Below are positions 1 to 6,525 of a DNA stretch of 10,887 nucleotides, one piece after another. The translations under genes and the position numbers were made by a program. The stretch is from Aquifex aeolicus (GTDB taxonomy: Bacteria > Aquificota > Aquificia > Aquificales > Aquificaceae): the NCBI GenBank assembly GCA_015662815.1, contig DQTK01000119.1, positions 1 to 10,887 of the forward strand, written 5' to 3'. The stretch's first letter is position 1. Each line of letters begins with the position of its first letter. The notes under the pieces were generated by a model. It was not told the DNA's origin. It saw only the letters and a program-made list of their open reading frames with translations, and made no database searches.

Positions 1-89
1 CAACTATTAGCTTTTCCATAGAATTATATTTTTATATAGCCTAAAGGAGTGAAATTAATCTTACCTTTTCCTTTAAAATTATTAAAACT
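1..89 (+). promoter_or_regulatory. AT-rich region upstream of ribH, possible promoter
   Basis: No gene is seen in these 89 bases, which are very AT-rich. TATATA at 33-38 could be a -10 element, but I cannot find a good -35 hexamer 16-18 bases before it. A purine-rich AAAGGAG lies at 43-49, about 40 bases before the ribH ATG, so it cannot serve that start. No Shine-Dalgarno sequence lies directly in front of ribH. Assignment as a promoter is inference from position and composition only. Confidence 0.2.
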
Positions 90-554
90 ATGAATGTATA
101 TGAAGGTAAATTAATAGCTGATGGTCTGAAATTCGGCATAGTAGCCTCAAGGTTTAATCATGCTTTAGTGGATAGATTAGTCGAAGGTGCCGTAGATTGC
201 ATAGTAAGGCACGGGGGTAAAGAAGAAGATATCACACTGGTGAGGGTTCCGGGTTCTTGGGAAATACCAGTAGCAGCGGGTGAACTGGCGAGAAAAGAAT
301 ATATAGATGCAGTAATAGCAATAGGTGTTCTCATACGCGGAGCTACTCCCCATTTTGAATATATAGCCTCTGAAGTTTCAAAGGGTCTGGCAAACCTTTC
401 TCTTCAGCTCAGGAAACCGATTACATTCGGTGTAATTACCGCAGATACATTGGAACAAGCAATAGAAAGGGCAGGTACCAAGCACGGAAACAAGGGTTGG
501 GAGGCTGCACTCTCAGCTATAGAAATGGTTAATCTTTTTAGGAAACTAAGATGA
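90..554 (+). CDS. ribH: 6,7-dimethyl-8-ribityllumazine synthase
   Basis: Lumazine synthase catalyses the penultimate step of riboflavin synthesis, condensing 5-amino-6-ribitylamino-uracil with 3,4-dihydroxy-2-butanone 4-phosphate, as a cytoplasmic shell-forming enzyme. The 154-residue protein has the same length as the A. aeolicus enzyme. Active-site residues fall at the same numbers: F22 in SRFNH, the PGSWEIP loop at 54-60, catalytic H88 in RGATPHFEY, and R127, K135 and E138 in the IERAGTKHGNKGWEAA segment. The ATG at 90 is chosen because it gives the family N-terminus (YEGKL), although no Shine-Dalgarno precedes it. Its stop overlaps the nusB start as ATGA, so the two genes are probably translationally coupled. 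The ribH-nusB pairing is widespread in bacteria. Identification is very secure. Confidence 0.98.
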   Translation: MNVYEGKLIADGLKFGIVASRFNHALVDRLVEGAVDCIVRHGGKEEDITLVRVPGSWEIPVAAGELARKEYIDAVIAIGVLIRGATPHFEYIASEVSKGLANLSLQLRKPITFGVITADTLEQAIERAGTKHGNKGWEAALSAIEMVNLFRKLR

Positions 555-979
555 GATATCGGAAGAGTTCAAGGGATACCGCCTTTCTTGTTCTGTATAG
601 GTGGGATTTAAGGGGTGATGACCCAAATGAAATATTTAAAGAAGTAGTTGAAGAAAAAGGTCTAAAAAATAAAAGGGCTTACGATTATGCAAGGAAGCTC
701 TTGGAGACAACTCTGCAGTATATCGGAGATATAGACAATATAATCGAGGAAAATCTCAAAGGATGGAACATAGACAGGTTAGGCTATGTAGAGAGAAATG
801 CATTAAGACTCGGAGTTGCAGAGCTTCTATTTCTAAAAACTCAAGAACCGGGAAGAGTTTTTATAGACATAATAGATATAGTTAAAAAATTCACAGATGA
901 AAAGGCTGTCAAATTTGTAAATGGGGTTCTCTCTGCAATATATAAGAAGACTATTAGCGTTTTAAAAGAGCGAAAATAA
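551..979 (+). CDS. nusB: Transcription antitermination factor NusB
   Basis: NusB is a small all-helical RNA-binding protein. With NusE (ribosomal protein S10) it binds boxA RNA and promotes antitermination, chiefly of rRNA operons. The 142-residue product has the usual length. Family features are the Arg-rich start (MRYRKSSRD, 1-9), the ALxxLYxWD-like stretch at 11-19 (AFLVLYRWD), the central W-x-I-D-R-L segment followed by ERNALRLGVAELLF, and the C-terminal KFVNGVLSAIYKK. The ATG at 551 overlaps the ribH stop (ATGA). The last 26 bases overlap the 3' end of the opposite-strand membrane protein gene, so there is no room for a normal terminator between the two. Identification is secure. Confidence 0.95.
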   Translation: MRYRKSSRDTAFLVLYRWDLRGDDPNEIFKEVVEEKGLKNKRAYDYARKLLETTLQYIGDIDNIIEENLKGWNIDRLGYVERNALRLGVAELLFLKTQEPGRVFIDIIDIVKKFTDEKAVKFVNGVLSAIYKKTISVLKERK

Positions 980-1181
980 GGTTAAGAATAATTGTAATTA
1001 CTATACTTAAAACTATCGATGTTGCTATGGGTATATAAATGGTGAAATTATCTTTATCAATCATGATATCTCCCGGGAGTTTTCCTAAACCAAAGGGTAG
1101 CTTTTCAAAAACCATAAGCAAAATTCCCATAACCATCAGCAGAATACCGATAAGAACTAAAACTTTTCCCAAATCACCCAT
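954..1181 (-). CDS. Small DUF2905-type membrane protein
   Basis: A 75-residue membrane protein of unknown function. It has a hydrophobic first helix (about 6-26), then a short loop with the recognisable GLGKLPGDI motif followed by an aromatic/hydrophobic patch (NFTIYIPI), then a second helix (about 50-71) ending in a Lys/Arg tail. This architecture is what I know of the DUF2905 family of bacterial two-helix proteins; the family match is from memory of the motif. The start is taken as ATG at 1181; the frame also allows TTG one codon earlier (1184). No Shine-Dalgarno is seen. The gene is tail-to-tail with nusB with 26 bases of overlap, and head-to-head with the SLOG gene with 17 bases between the ATG codons. 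The role is unknown. Confidence 0.8.
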   Translation of the reverse strand: MGDLGKVLVLIGILLMVMGILLMVFEKLPFGLGKLPGDIMIDKDNFTIYIPIATSIVLSIVITIILNLIFALLKR

Positions 1182-1198
1182 CAATTAAATTTTAGTTT
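1182..1198. promoter_or_regulatory. 17-bp divergent spacer between two start codons
   Basis: This AT-only-rich stretch (caattaaattttagttt) is all that separates the ATG of the DUF2905-type gene (minus strand, 1181) from the ATG of the SLOG-family gene (plus strand, 1199). Neither direction carries a Shine-Dalgarno sequence. Each promoter must therefore lie at least partly inside the opposite coding region, and both messages may be leaderless or nearly so. This is inference from geometry; transcription starts are not visible in sequence. Confidence 0.35.
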
Positions 1199-1654
1199 AT
1201 GAGACAAATAGCTGTAATAGGTTCCTCTCAAGCAACAGAAGAGGAATACTCAATTGCTTACAAACTGGGCAAAGAATTTGCCAAGCTGGGTTTAGTCGTA
1301 GTTTGCGGTGGAAGAACCGGTGTAATGGAAGCTGTCTGTAAAGGTGCAAAGGAAGAAGGGGGGCTTACCGTAGGTATATTGCCATCTTACGACGGTCATG
1401 AAGCAAATTCTTACGTTGACATAAAAATAAACACGGGCTTGAGTTGGAATAGAAATCCATTGGTAGTTGCCAGCGGAGATATGGTAGTAGCTATAGGAGG
1501 AAATTATGGTACCCTTTCTGAAATAGCCTATGCACTTATCTTGGGCAAATACGTAATAGGATATAAGACCCACAAAGTAGAAGGGATTGAACTTATAGAC
1601 TCAGTGGAAGAAATTGTTAAAAGGGTAAGAAACTTTTTTGAAGGTAATTCATAA
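1199..1654 (+). CDS. SLOG/LOG-like Rossmann nucleotide-binding protein (TIGR00725-like)
   Basis: A 151-residue Rossmann-fold protein of the SLOG superfamily, related to LOG-type lysine decarboxylase-like proteins and to DprA. The N-terminal strand and loop (RQIAVIGSS, 2-10), the CGGRTGVMEA loop (36-45), the W-N-R-N segment (83-86) and the IGGNYGTLSEIAYAL phosphate-binding loop (99-113, corresponding to PGGxGTxxE with E108) are all present. LOG enzymes release cytokinin bases from nucleotides, and other family members bind nucleotides or signalling ligands. The true substrate here is unknown, and the Pro of the canonical PGG is replaced by Ile. The ATG at 1199 places the first beta strand directly at the N-terminus, which is normal for the family. 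It is probably transcribed alone; the hydrogenase operon converges on it. Confidence 0.85.
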   Translation: MRQIAVIGSSQATEEEYSIAYKLGKEFAKLGLVVVCGGRTGVMEAVCKGAKEEGGLTVGILPSYDGHEANSYVDIKINTGLSWNRNPLVVASGDMVVAIGGNYGTLSEIAYALILGKYVIGYKTHKVEGIELIDSVEEIVKRVRNFFEGNS

Positions 1655-1713
1655 AGGAGATGGGGGAAGAATAAAAAAATATGAAGTGCCACGAGTGTAT
1701 AAGCCAAAAGTTA

Positions 1714-1734
1714 AAATGTAGACATTTATTTTTT
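1714..1734. terminator. Weak hairpin plus T-run between convergent genes
   Basis: The 87-base gap between the SLOG gene and the end of hypF contains AAATG-TAGA-CATTT (1714-1727), an AT-only-stem hairpin of five to six pairs. It is followed by a T-rich run (1729-1734). It sits where a terminator for the plus-strand gene would be expected. The stem has little GC, which makes intrinsic termination doubtful, especially at high growth temperature. No better candidate is seen in 1655-1741. Confidence 0.25.
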
Positions 1735-1741
1735 ATAAGCT

Positions 1742-3982
1742 TTATGCCTTAATATCTACAGAATACACTGCCTGACCTAGTGCTATTCCTCCATCATTAG
1801 GAGGCACTTTTTGGTGAGTATGAACTTTAAATCCTTCTTTTTCCAACAGTTCTTTTATTTTTGAAACTAACGGGTTATTTTGCATAACACCACCGGACAA
1901 ACATACCCTTTGTATACCTATATTCTCTGATATTTCCAAGCATATATTTGCCAGTGTATTTATGAATCTGCTTACCGCTTTTCCTTTATCCTTTTCCTTT
2001 AGGATTTCATAAAATATTTCTTTCCAGTCTATTTGGTTTCCCTTTATTTTAAAACCGTAATGGTCTTTTTCAGTATAGTCGTACAAATCCTCTATCATCA
2101 TAGCTCCCTGACCTTCGTAGGAAAGGGTCTGACGTATTCCCAAGATAGAAGCAACGGCATCAAAAAGTCTGCCCACAGAAGACGATAAAGGTGAATTTAT
2201 TCCCTTTTCCCAAGCTTTATACAGAACTTCTACTTCGTTTTTTTCAAAAGCTCTTAAAGTGGGTACTTCCAAATCTATAGCTTCCTTCCCGAATATTTCA
2301 AAAAGCAGAGACAGAGCTACTCGTCTCGGTTCTTTTACAGCCTTTTCTCCACCTATTAATTTAAAAGGTTTGAAGTTAAATACTCTCTCGTAATTTCTGT
2401 AATCTGCAATTAAGAATTCTCCGCCCCAAAGAGTACCATCATCCCCATAGCCTGTTCCGTCCCATGCTATTCCCAGAACTTTATCCTTTACTCCGTTTTC
2501 AGCCATACATGAGAGAATGTGAGCATAATGGTGCTGAATCTCAATAAGTGGTATACCTTCCTTTTCCGAAAACCACTTAGCCCATCTGGTTGTTTCATAA
2601 CGCGGATGTTTATCACAAACTATAACTTCCGGTTTGAATTCGTAAAGTTTCATAAAATCGTAGATGTTTTCTTCAAAAACTTTCAGAGTTATTAAACTTT
2701 CGACATCACCTATATGTTGACTTAGGAATACCTTGTTCCCGAAAGCTATCGCAAATGTGTTTTTCAACATTCCACCAACAGCCAAAACCTTTTTAGGAAA
2801 ACTAAAGGGAAGTTCGATAGGTAGTGGAGAATATCCACGGGAACGTCTTATAGGTGTGGGAATGCCTCCAATTACTTTTATAACACTGTCATCGCATCTC
2901 CTTTTTATGTCTCTATTGTGTGTTAGTATAAAATCTGCAAAGCTTACCAGTTTCTCAAGAGCCTCTTCATTGTCTTTTACTATGGGTTCATCTGACATGT
3001 TCCCGGAAGTTGCAACAACAGGAAAATCCAGACCTCTTAGAATTATATGATGAATAGGTGAATAAGGGAGAAAAGCTCCTACTCTTTTCAATCCAGGCGA
3101 TACGGAGGGAGCCAGTTCTCTTCTCTTTTTAATAAGAACTATAGGTCTTTCGGGGGATAACAATAGTGCTCTCTCTAATTCGCTCGGGTTTGTGAATTCT
3201 TCAACTTGCTTCAAATCCCTAAACATTACTGCAAAAGGTTTTTCCTGTCTTCTTTTTCTTTCCCTTAAAAGTCTTACTGCTTTTTCGTTTGTAGCATCAC
3301 ATACTAGGTGAAATCCTCCTATACCTTTTACAGCCACTATTTTCCCTTTTTTTATCTCTTCTATCAATATAGATAGTGCTTCTTGCTTTTGGGCAACCAA
3401 ATTTTTCCGATTGTCGTAGAGACTTACCCAAGGACCGCATTTAGGACAAGCGTTTGGCTGGGCGTGAAATCTTCTATCGAGAGGGTTTTTATACTCCTTT
3501 TCACAATCGGAACACATCTTAAAGGCTTTCATAGTTGTGTTTTTTCTATCGTAGGGAAGCTTCTCTATTATGGTGAACCTCGGCCCGCAATTTGTACAGT
3601 TTATAAAGGGATATAAGTACCTTCTATCGGAGGGGTCAAAAAGCTCTTTAAGACAGTCCTCACATGTAGCTATATCAGGGAGAATTAAAACTTCTTTTTC
3701 TCCCTCTTCCTTGCTTTTTCTTATCTCAAAATCACTATAACCTATAGGTTCTAAGTAAAGTATTTCTTGAGAATATATTCTGGCCAGAGGTGGTTTATCT
3801 TTAGAAAGTTTTAAAAGAAATCTGGCAAGCTCCTTTTCCTCCCCCTCAACCTCTATCTCCACACCTTTGGAGTCGTTTATTACATATCCCTTTAACCCTA
3901 AGCTCTTAGCAAGTCTGTAGACAAAGGGACGAAAGCCTACACCTTGGACAGCACCTCTAAGCTTTACCTTTAGACGCCTCAT
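1742..3982 (-). CDS. hypF: Carbamoyltransferase HypF (NiFe hydrogenase CN ligand synthesis)
   Basis: HypF makes thiocarboxamide on the HypE C-terminal Cys from carbamoyl phosphate and ATP, providing the CN ligands of the NiFe site. All domains of the 746-residue protein are visible. An acylphosphatase domain (about 1-90) has VQGVGFRPFVYR with R18 and N36. Two zinc fingers have C107xxC110/C129xxC132 and C157xxC160/C179xxC182. A YrdC-like domain spans about 200-370 (KGIGGFHLVCDAT). A Kae1-like carbamoyltransferase domain follows, with H484, H485 and H488 in HHYAH, then DGTGYGDDGTLWGGE and LSGGVMQNN. Length is typical. The ATG at 3982 lies inside the last 26 bases of hypB and gives the correct acylphosphatase start. 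It is the last gene of the hydrogenase operon. No key residue is missing. Confidence 0.97.
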   Translation of the reverse strand: MRRLKVKLRGAVQGVGFRPFVYRLAKSLGLKGYVINDSKGVEIEVEGEEKELARFLLKLSKDKPPLARIYSQEILYLEPIGYSDFEIRKSKEEGEKEVLILPDIATCEDCLKELFDPSDRRYLYPFINCTNCGPRFTIIEKLPYDRKNTTMKAFKMCSDCEKEYKNPLDRRFHAQPNACPKCGPWVSLYDNRKNLVAQKQEALSILIEEIKKGKIVAVKGIGGFHLVCDATNEKAVRLLRERKRRQEKPFAVMFRDLKQVEEFTNPSELERALLLSPERPIVLIKKRRELAPSVSPGLKRVGAFLPYSPIHHIILRGLDFPVVATSGNMSDEPIVKDNEEALEKLVSFADFILTHNRDIKRRCDDSVIKVIGGIPTPIRRSRGYSPLPIELPFSFPKKVLAVGGMLKNTFAIAFGNKVFLSQHIGDVESLITLKVFEENIYDFMKLYEFKPEVIVCDKHPRYETTRWAKWFSEKEGIPLIEIQHHYAHILSCMAENGVKDKVLGIAWDGTGYGDDGTLWGGEFLIADYRNYERVFNFKPFKLIGGEKAVKEPRRVALSLLFEIFGKEAIDLEVPTLRAFEKNEVEVLYKAWEKGINSPLSSSVGRLFDAVASILGIRQTLSYEGQGAMMIEDLYDYTEKDHYGFKIKGNQIDWKEIFYEILKEKDKGKAVSRFINTLANICLEISENIGIQRVCLSGGVMQNNPLVSKIKELLEKEGFKVHTHQKVPPNDGGIALGQAVYSVDIKA

Positions 3983-4739
3983 TTAAAGAACTTCTCAAGA
4001 TTTTTAATTTAAATTTCAGATAATCTATCCATAAGTCCATACCTTCACCGGTTTTGGAGGAAACCTTGATAATATCAATTTTGGGGTTTACCTTTTTTGC
4101 GGAAGAGATAGCATTTTCTATATTGAAATCCATATAAGGCAGTAAATCCACTTTTGTAACCAACATAAGTTCGGAGTTTTTAAACATTACTGGATACTTT
4201 TCCGGTTTGTCCTCACCTTCCGTTATAGAAAGTAAAACTACGTTAACGTGAGCTCCAACGTCGTAAGAAGCTGGACAAACCAAATTACCTACATTCTCTA
4301 TAAAGACTATATCCAGCTCTTTTAAGGGTAAATGATGTATACCTTCGTGAACCATAAAAGCGTCAAGATGGCAAGCCTGTCCTGTGGCTATTTGATATGC
4401 CGGAGCTCCTTTAGCTTTTATTCTTTCAGCATCTCTATTGGTTTCAAGGTCTCCTTCTATAACTCCTATTTTTATCTCATCCCCTATTAGCTCTATAGTT
4501 TTTTCAAGGAGGGAAGTTTTCCCTGCACCGGGCGAACTCATTAGATTTACAGCAAGTATTCCGTACTCCTCAAAATGCTTTCTATTACTTTCGGCTTGTT
4601 TATCATTCGCATCGAGTATTTTCGTTAAAACCTCAAGGGTTTTTTTATCGTTTAAAGATGGATTTGTATGGTGATGATGATGGTGGTGAGAATGATCGTG
4701 ATTATTTCCCGTTATAGAACAACCGCAATCTCTACACAT
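3957..4739 (-). CDS. hypB: Hydrogenase nickel incorporation GTPase HypB
   Basis: HypB is a GTPase that, with HypA, delivers nickel to the hydrogenase large subunit precursor. The 260-residue protein starts with the high-affinity metal motif C-x2-C-G-C (C2, C5, C7). A histidine tract follows (H14, H16, H18-H24), of the kind linked to nickel storage in other HypB proteins. The GTPase domain shows Walker A GAGKT (71-75), the GDLETNRDAERI switch region (96-107), the C123-H124 metal site, the ENVGNLVCPASYDVGAH segment (148-164) and the TKVD base-recognition motif (194-197). The ATG at 4739 has a strong AGGAGG eight bases upstream, lying within the last codons of the preceding gene, so coupling is likely. 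Its 3' end overlaps hypF by 26 bases. No hypA neighbour is present. Confidence 0.97.
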   Translation of the reverse strand: MCRDCGCSITGNNHDHSHHHHHHHTNPSLNDKKTLEVLTKILDANDKQAESNRKHFEEYGILAVNLMSSPGAGKTSLLEKTIELIGDEIKIGVIEGDLETNRDAERIKAKGAPAYQIATGQACHLDAFMVHEGIHHLPLKELDIVFIENVGNLVCPASYDVGAHVNVVLLSITEGEDKPEKYPVMFKNSELMLVTKVDLLPYMDFNIENAISSAKKVNPKIDIIKVSSKTGEGMDLWIDYLKFKLKILRSSLNEASKGKA

Positions 4740-4741
4740 AA

Positions 4742-5131
4742 CTATACCTCCTGCTTAGAAGTTTTTTCCTCAATTTCTTTAATTTTTTCCTCAAGATACT
4801 TTATGCTTTCCGCCACATCTTCCTTCTGTGCGGATGCCAGCTTAGGGAAGAAGGTTATTTCTATAGTCTCCAGGACCGGTTTATCGTCTCTATTTTTAAT
4901 TACACCTATCCAAACTCCGTAAATGCCCGTTTCTTTCCATTCCGCAGGTTGTGTTTTCGAGGAGTAAGTTATCTTTACCTGTCCCTCTCCCAGCACATCA
5001 AGGAGTAATTCCCTATCTTCGGGAGTAATGGGAAGTTTATTTATGTAAATTATATACTCCTCTCCCTTTTCATATAAGTCTTTCAATGCTTGGAGAATTT
5101 CCTTTAGGATTGGTATTGCATTCATTAACAC
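4742..5131 (-). CDS. hyaF: Short HyaF/HupH-like hydrogenase maturation protein
   Basis: A 129-residue protein matching the conserved C-terminal domain of HyaF/HupH, which assists maturation of exported uptake hydrogenases. Recognisable elements are ITPEDRELLLDVLGEG (35-50), a beta segment with ETGIYGVWIGVI, and a hydrophobic strand ending in FFPKL where HupH proteins have a conserved Val/Ile-Pro. Full-length HyaF/HupH is roughly twice as long, so this looks like a one-domain version. The C-terminus (about 104-129) is a charged, probably coiled helix. The start is ambiguous: GTG at 5131 sits 6-7 bases after GGGAGG, whereas ATG at 5125 forms a TAATG overlap with the hyaE stop. The two differ by two residues. 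The assignment rests on motif and on its position after HyaE. Confidence 0.75.
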   Translation of the reverse strand: MLMNAIPILKEILQALKDLYEKGEEYIIYINKLPITPEDRELLLDVLGEGQVKITYSSKTQPAEWKETGIYGVWIGVIKNRDDKPVLETIEITFFPKLASAQKEDVAESIKYLEEKIKEIEEKTSKQEV

Positions 5132-5463
5132 GATAAAGCCTCCCTAATTTTCCCAACATATTCAGCCCACGTTTTGATTCCGTCTATTTTTCCAACCTGT
5201 TTTCCCTCTTTGAAAATCAAAATTGATGGAACTATGCATTTGAATTCCTTTAGTTCATCAATATCTCCCCATATGAATTTGATCCCTTCAAAATTCTTTG
5301 CAAGTTCCGGGAATATAACGTCTACATCAAAAATCTCTTTAATCTTGTCATACAGCTTTTCACTCCTAATATAAAGAACAAAAGTTTCTTTATTTCCAAC
5401 TAATTTCTTAAGTTCCTCAGAATTTATTTCCTCAAGTTTCTCTAAAAACTTAACACTATTCAT
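5125..5463 (-). CDS. hyaE: HyaE/HupG-like thioredoxin-fold chaperone without CXXC
   Basis: A 112-residue thioredoxin-like protein of the HyaE/HupG type. In proteobacteria these bind the Tat signal or immature small subunit of uptake hydrogenases and protect it under O2. The fold is suggested by a central strand (FVLYIRS, 28-34), FPEL (51-54), a cis-Pro position (P79 in IVPSILIFKEGK) and the HyaE-like DGIKTWAEY ending (94-102). The redox CXXC of true thioredoxins is absent; only C76 and the C-terminal C112 are present. The frame is open upstream to 5493, but the ATG at 5463 is chosen because AAGGAG (5472-5477) lies eight bases before it and it overlaps the hyaD stop as ATGA. Family call is from motif, size and operon position. 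Confidence 0.78.
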   Translation of the reverse strand: MNSVKFLEKLEEINSEELKKLVGNKETFVLYIRSEKLYDKIKEIFDVDVIFPELAKNFEGIKFIWGDIDELKEFKCIVPSILIFKEGKQVGKIDGIKTWAEYVGKIREALSC

Positions 5464-5939
5464 GATACCCTCTCCTTCAGATGAATACCCCAACTTCTGA
5501 GCTGATTTGCAATTTCCTCAACTAAAAGAGGTATCTTTTGGGCAATTTCAGGAGTAAGTTCTGTGGAAATATCCAAACTCTTCGGCTGAAGTCCTATGAC
5601 GACGATCTCCTCTATGGGCTTTTCGAGGATGTCTAAAAGAGCAAGCACTTCCTGAATTCCCAGTTCATGCATAGAAACCTTACTTTTAAAATATTTCCTA
5701 ACCTTTTCGTTTTCAATCTTATAAAAAGATCCCGGACTTCTTTCTCCCAATATTGCATCCACTATTAGAAGCTTTTTTGTCCCATCCAGGTAATAGAGTA
5801 AATCTATACCGAGTGTTCCCCCGTCAATGACCTTTACTTCTTCAGGATATTCGTATTTCTTTGAGAATTCTTCTACAGCTCTTACTCCAAGTCCTTCGTC
5901 CGATAAGAGAACGTTCCCTATTCCCAGAACGGTAATCAT
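5460..5939 (-). CDS. hyaD: Hydrogenase maturation endopeptidase (HyaD/HupD/HybD family)
   Basis: This nickel-dependent protease removes the C-terminal peptide of the hydrogenase large subunit after nickel insertion, allowing folding and assembly with the small subunit. The 159-residue protein has the usual length. The nickel-recognising residues are present: E15 in GIGNVLLSDEGLGVRA, D61 in LLIVDA, and H91 in SMHELG. The IDGGTLG motif is at 38-44. Its expected substrate is the HyaB precursor in this operon. The ATG at 5939 gives the normal MITVLGIGN start but has no Shine-Dalgarno. Instead the 19-base gap from hupE (5940-5958) is a T-rich stretch on the coding strand, unlike the strong sites of its neighbours. 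Its stop overlaps the hyaE start (ATGA). Confidence 0.95.
   Translation of the reverse strand: MITVLGIGNVLLSDEGLGVRAVEEFSKKYEYPEEVKVIDGGTLGIDLLYYLDGTKKLLIVDAILGERSPGSFYKIENEKVRKYFKSKVSMHELGIQEVLALLDILEKPIEEIVVIGLQPKSLDISTELTPEIAQKIPLLVEEIANQLRSWGIHLKERVS
5472..5477 (-). promoter_or_regulatory. Shine-Dalgarno deciding the hyaE start
   Basis: AAGGAG on the minus strand, eight bases before the ATG at 5463. It supports the 112-residue form of the HyaE-like protein over a start at 5493, which would overlap hyaD by 34 bases and add ten residues not expected in the family. Confidence 0.7.
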
Positions 5940-5958
5940 AACAAAAAATAAAAAAGCA

Positions 5959-6504
5959 TTAAAGGGCGAGAGCCAACAGGAGAAGACTCAAGCCTGCAAG
6001 TTTAACAAATCTTTCTTTAATTGTTTTTCCAAGGAGAATACCGCTTAGATGTAAGATTGAAGTAGAAAGGATAAAACCTAATGTGTAAAGGATAGGATTT
6101 GCAGTTTGCGGAGCTTCAATTCCATGAGCATTTCCGTGAAGGAATCCAAACATAGCTATCAGCGGAAGTATATATAAAAGTTTTATGTCTTTGACCAGTA
6201 GAATTAAACCCATTAGAGCAACAGATAGAACTATTCCCGTTTCAACGAAAGGTATCGGTAAACCTAACATCCCAAGGAATGCTCCGATAGCCATGAAGCT
6301 TACGAAAGATATCGCAGGTGCAAAAGATTTTTTACCTGTTAAGTAGCTTCCCAGAAGTCCTACAGCAACCATTACAGCTATATGGTCTATTCCTGTAAGA
6401 GGATGAGTAAACCCAGAACTAAAAGGATTTGCCGCGTGAAAATGACCGGGATGAGCAAAAGCTAATCCGCCAAATACTAAAGCAAAGGGTAAATACTTTC
6501 TCAT
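5959..6504 (-). CDS. hupE: HupE/UreJ-family membrane protein, probable nickel permease
   Basis: HupE proteins are small inner-membrane nickel transporters encoded with hydrogenases. The 181-residue form starting at ATG 6504 has a cleavable signal (MRKYLPFALVFGGLAFA, 1-17), then the metal-binding start H18-P-G-H21-F-H23, the family motif SGFTHPLTGIDHI (30-42; H34, D40, H41), and about six membrane helices. One of these holds GFLHGNAHG. This size matches the family. The frame is open without a stop to a second ATG at 6615, which would add 37 residues encoded by a duplicated segment. I prefer 6504 because its copy keeps the intact metal-binding sequence and has its own AAGGAGGG (6510-6517) five bases upstream. 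The longer form of 218 residues cannot be excluded. Confidence 0.88.
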   Translation of the reverse strand: MRKYLPFALVFGGLAFAHPGHFHAANPFSSGFTHPLTGIDHIAVMVAVGLLGSYLTGKKSFAPAISFVSFMAIGAFLGMLGLPIPFVETGIVLSVALMGLILLVKDIKLLYILPLIAMFGFLHGNAHGIEAPQTANPILYTLGFILSTSILHLSGILLGKTIKERFVKLAGLSLLLLALAL

Positions 6505-6525
6505 GCCAACCCTCCTTATTTTACA
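6415..6525. repeat. 111-bp tandem direct repeat, unit joined to hupE
   Basis: This unit and the next one (6526-6636) are perfectly adjacent copies of 111 bases, exactly 37 codons. By my base-by-base comparison they differ at seven positions (104 of 111 identical), and all seven differences are transitions. This unit contains the functional hupE start, its Shine-Dalgarno and a relic of the last codons of the cytochrome gene (TGTAAAATAA on the minus strand), which shows that it arose by tandem duplication across the hyaC-hupE junction. Confidence 0.95.

Noticed and set aside
49..93. 14-codon GTG frame ending in ATGA overlap with ribH, a possible leader peptide
   Set aside because: The GTG overlaps the AAAGGAG itself, leaving no spacing for initiation, and the sequence is low-complexity Leu/Lys/Pro.
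4660..4700. GTGATGATG-like simple repeat as a regulatory repeat
   Set aside because: It is the codon run for the HypB histidine tract (CAC/CAT) and needs no other explanation.
5464..5493. Longer start for the HyaE-like protein at 5493
   Set aside because: It overlaps hyaD by 34 bases, adds ten Gly/Ser/Glu-rich residues not expected in the family, and ignores the well-placed Shine-Dalgarno before 5463.
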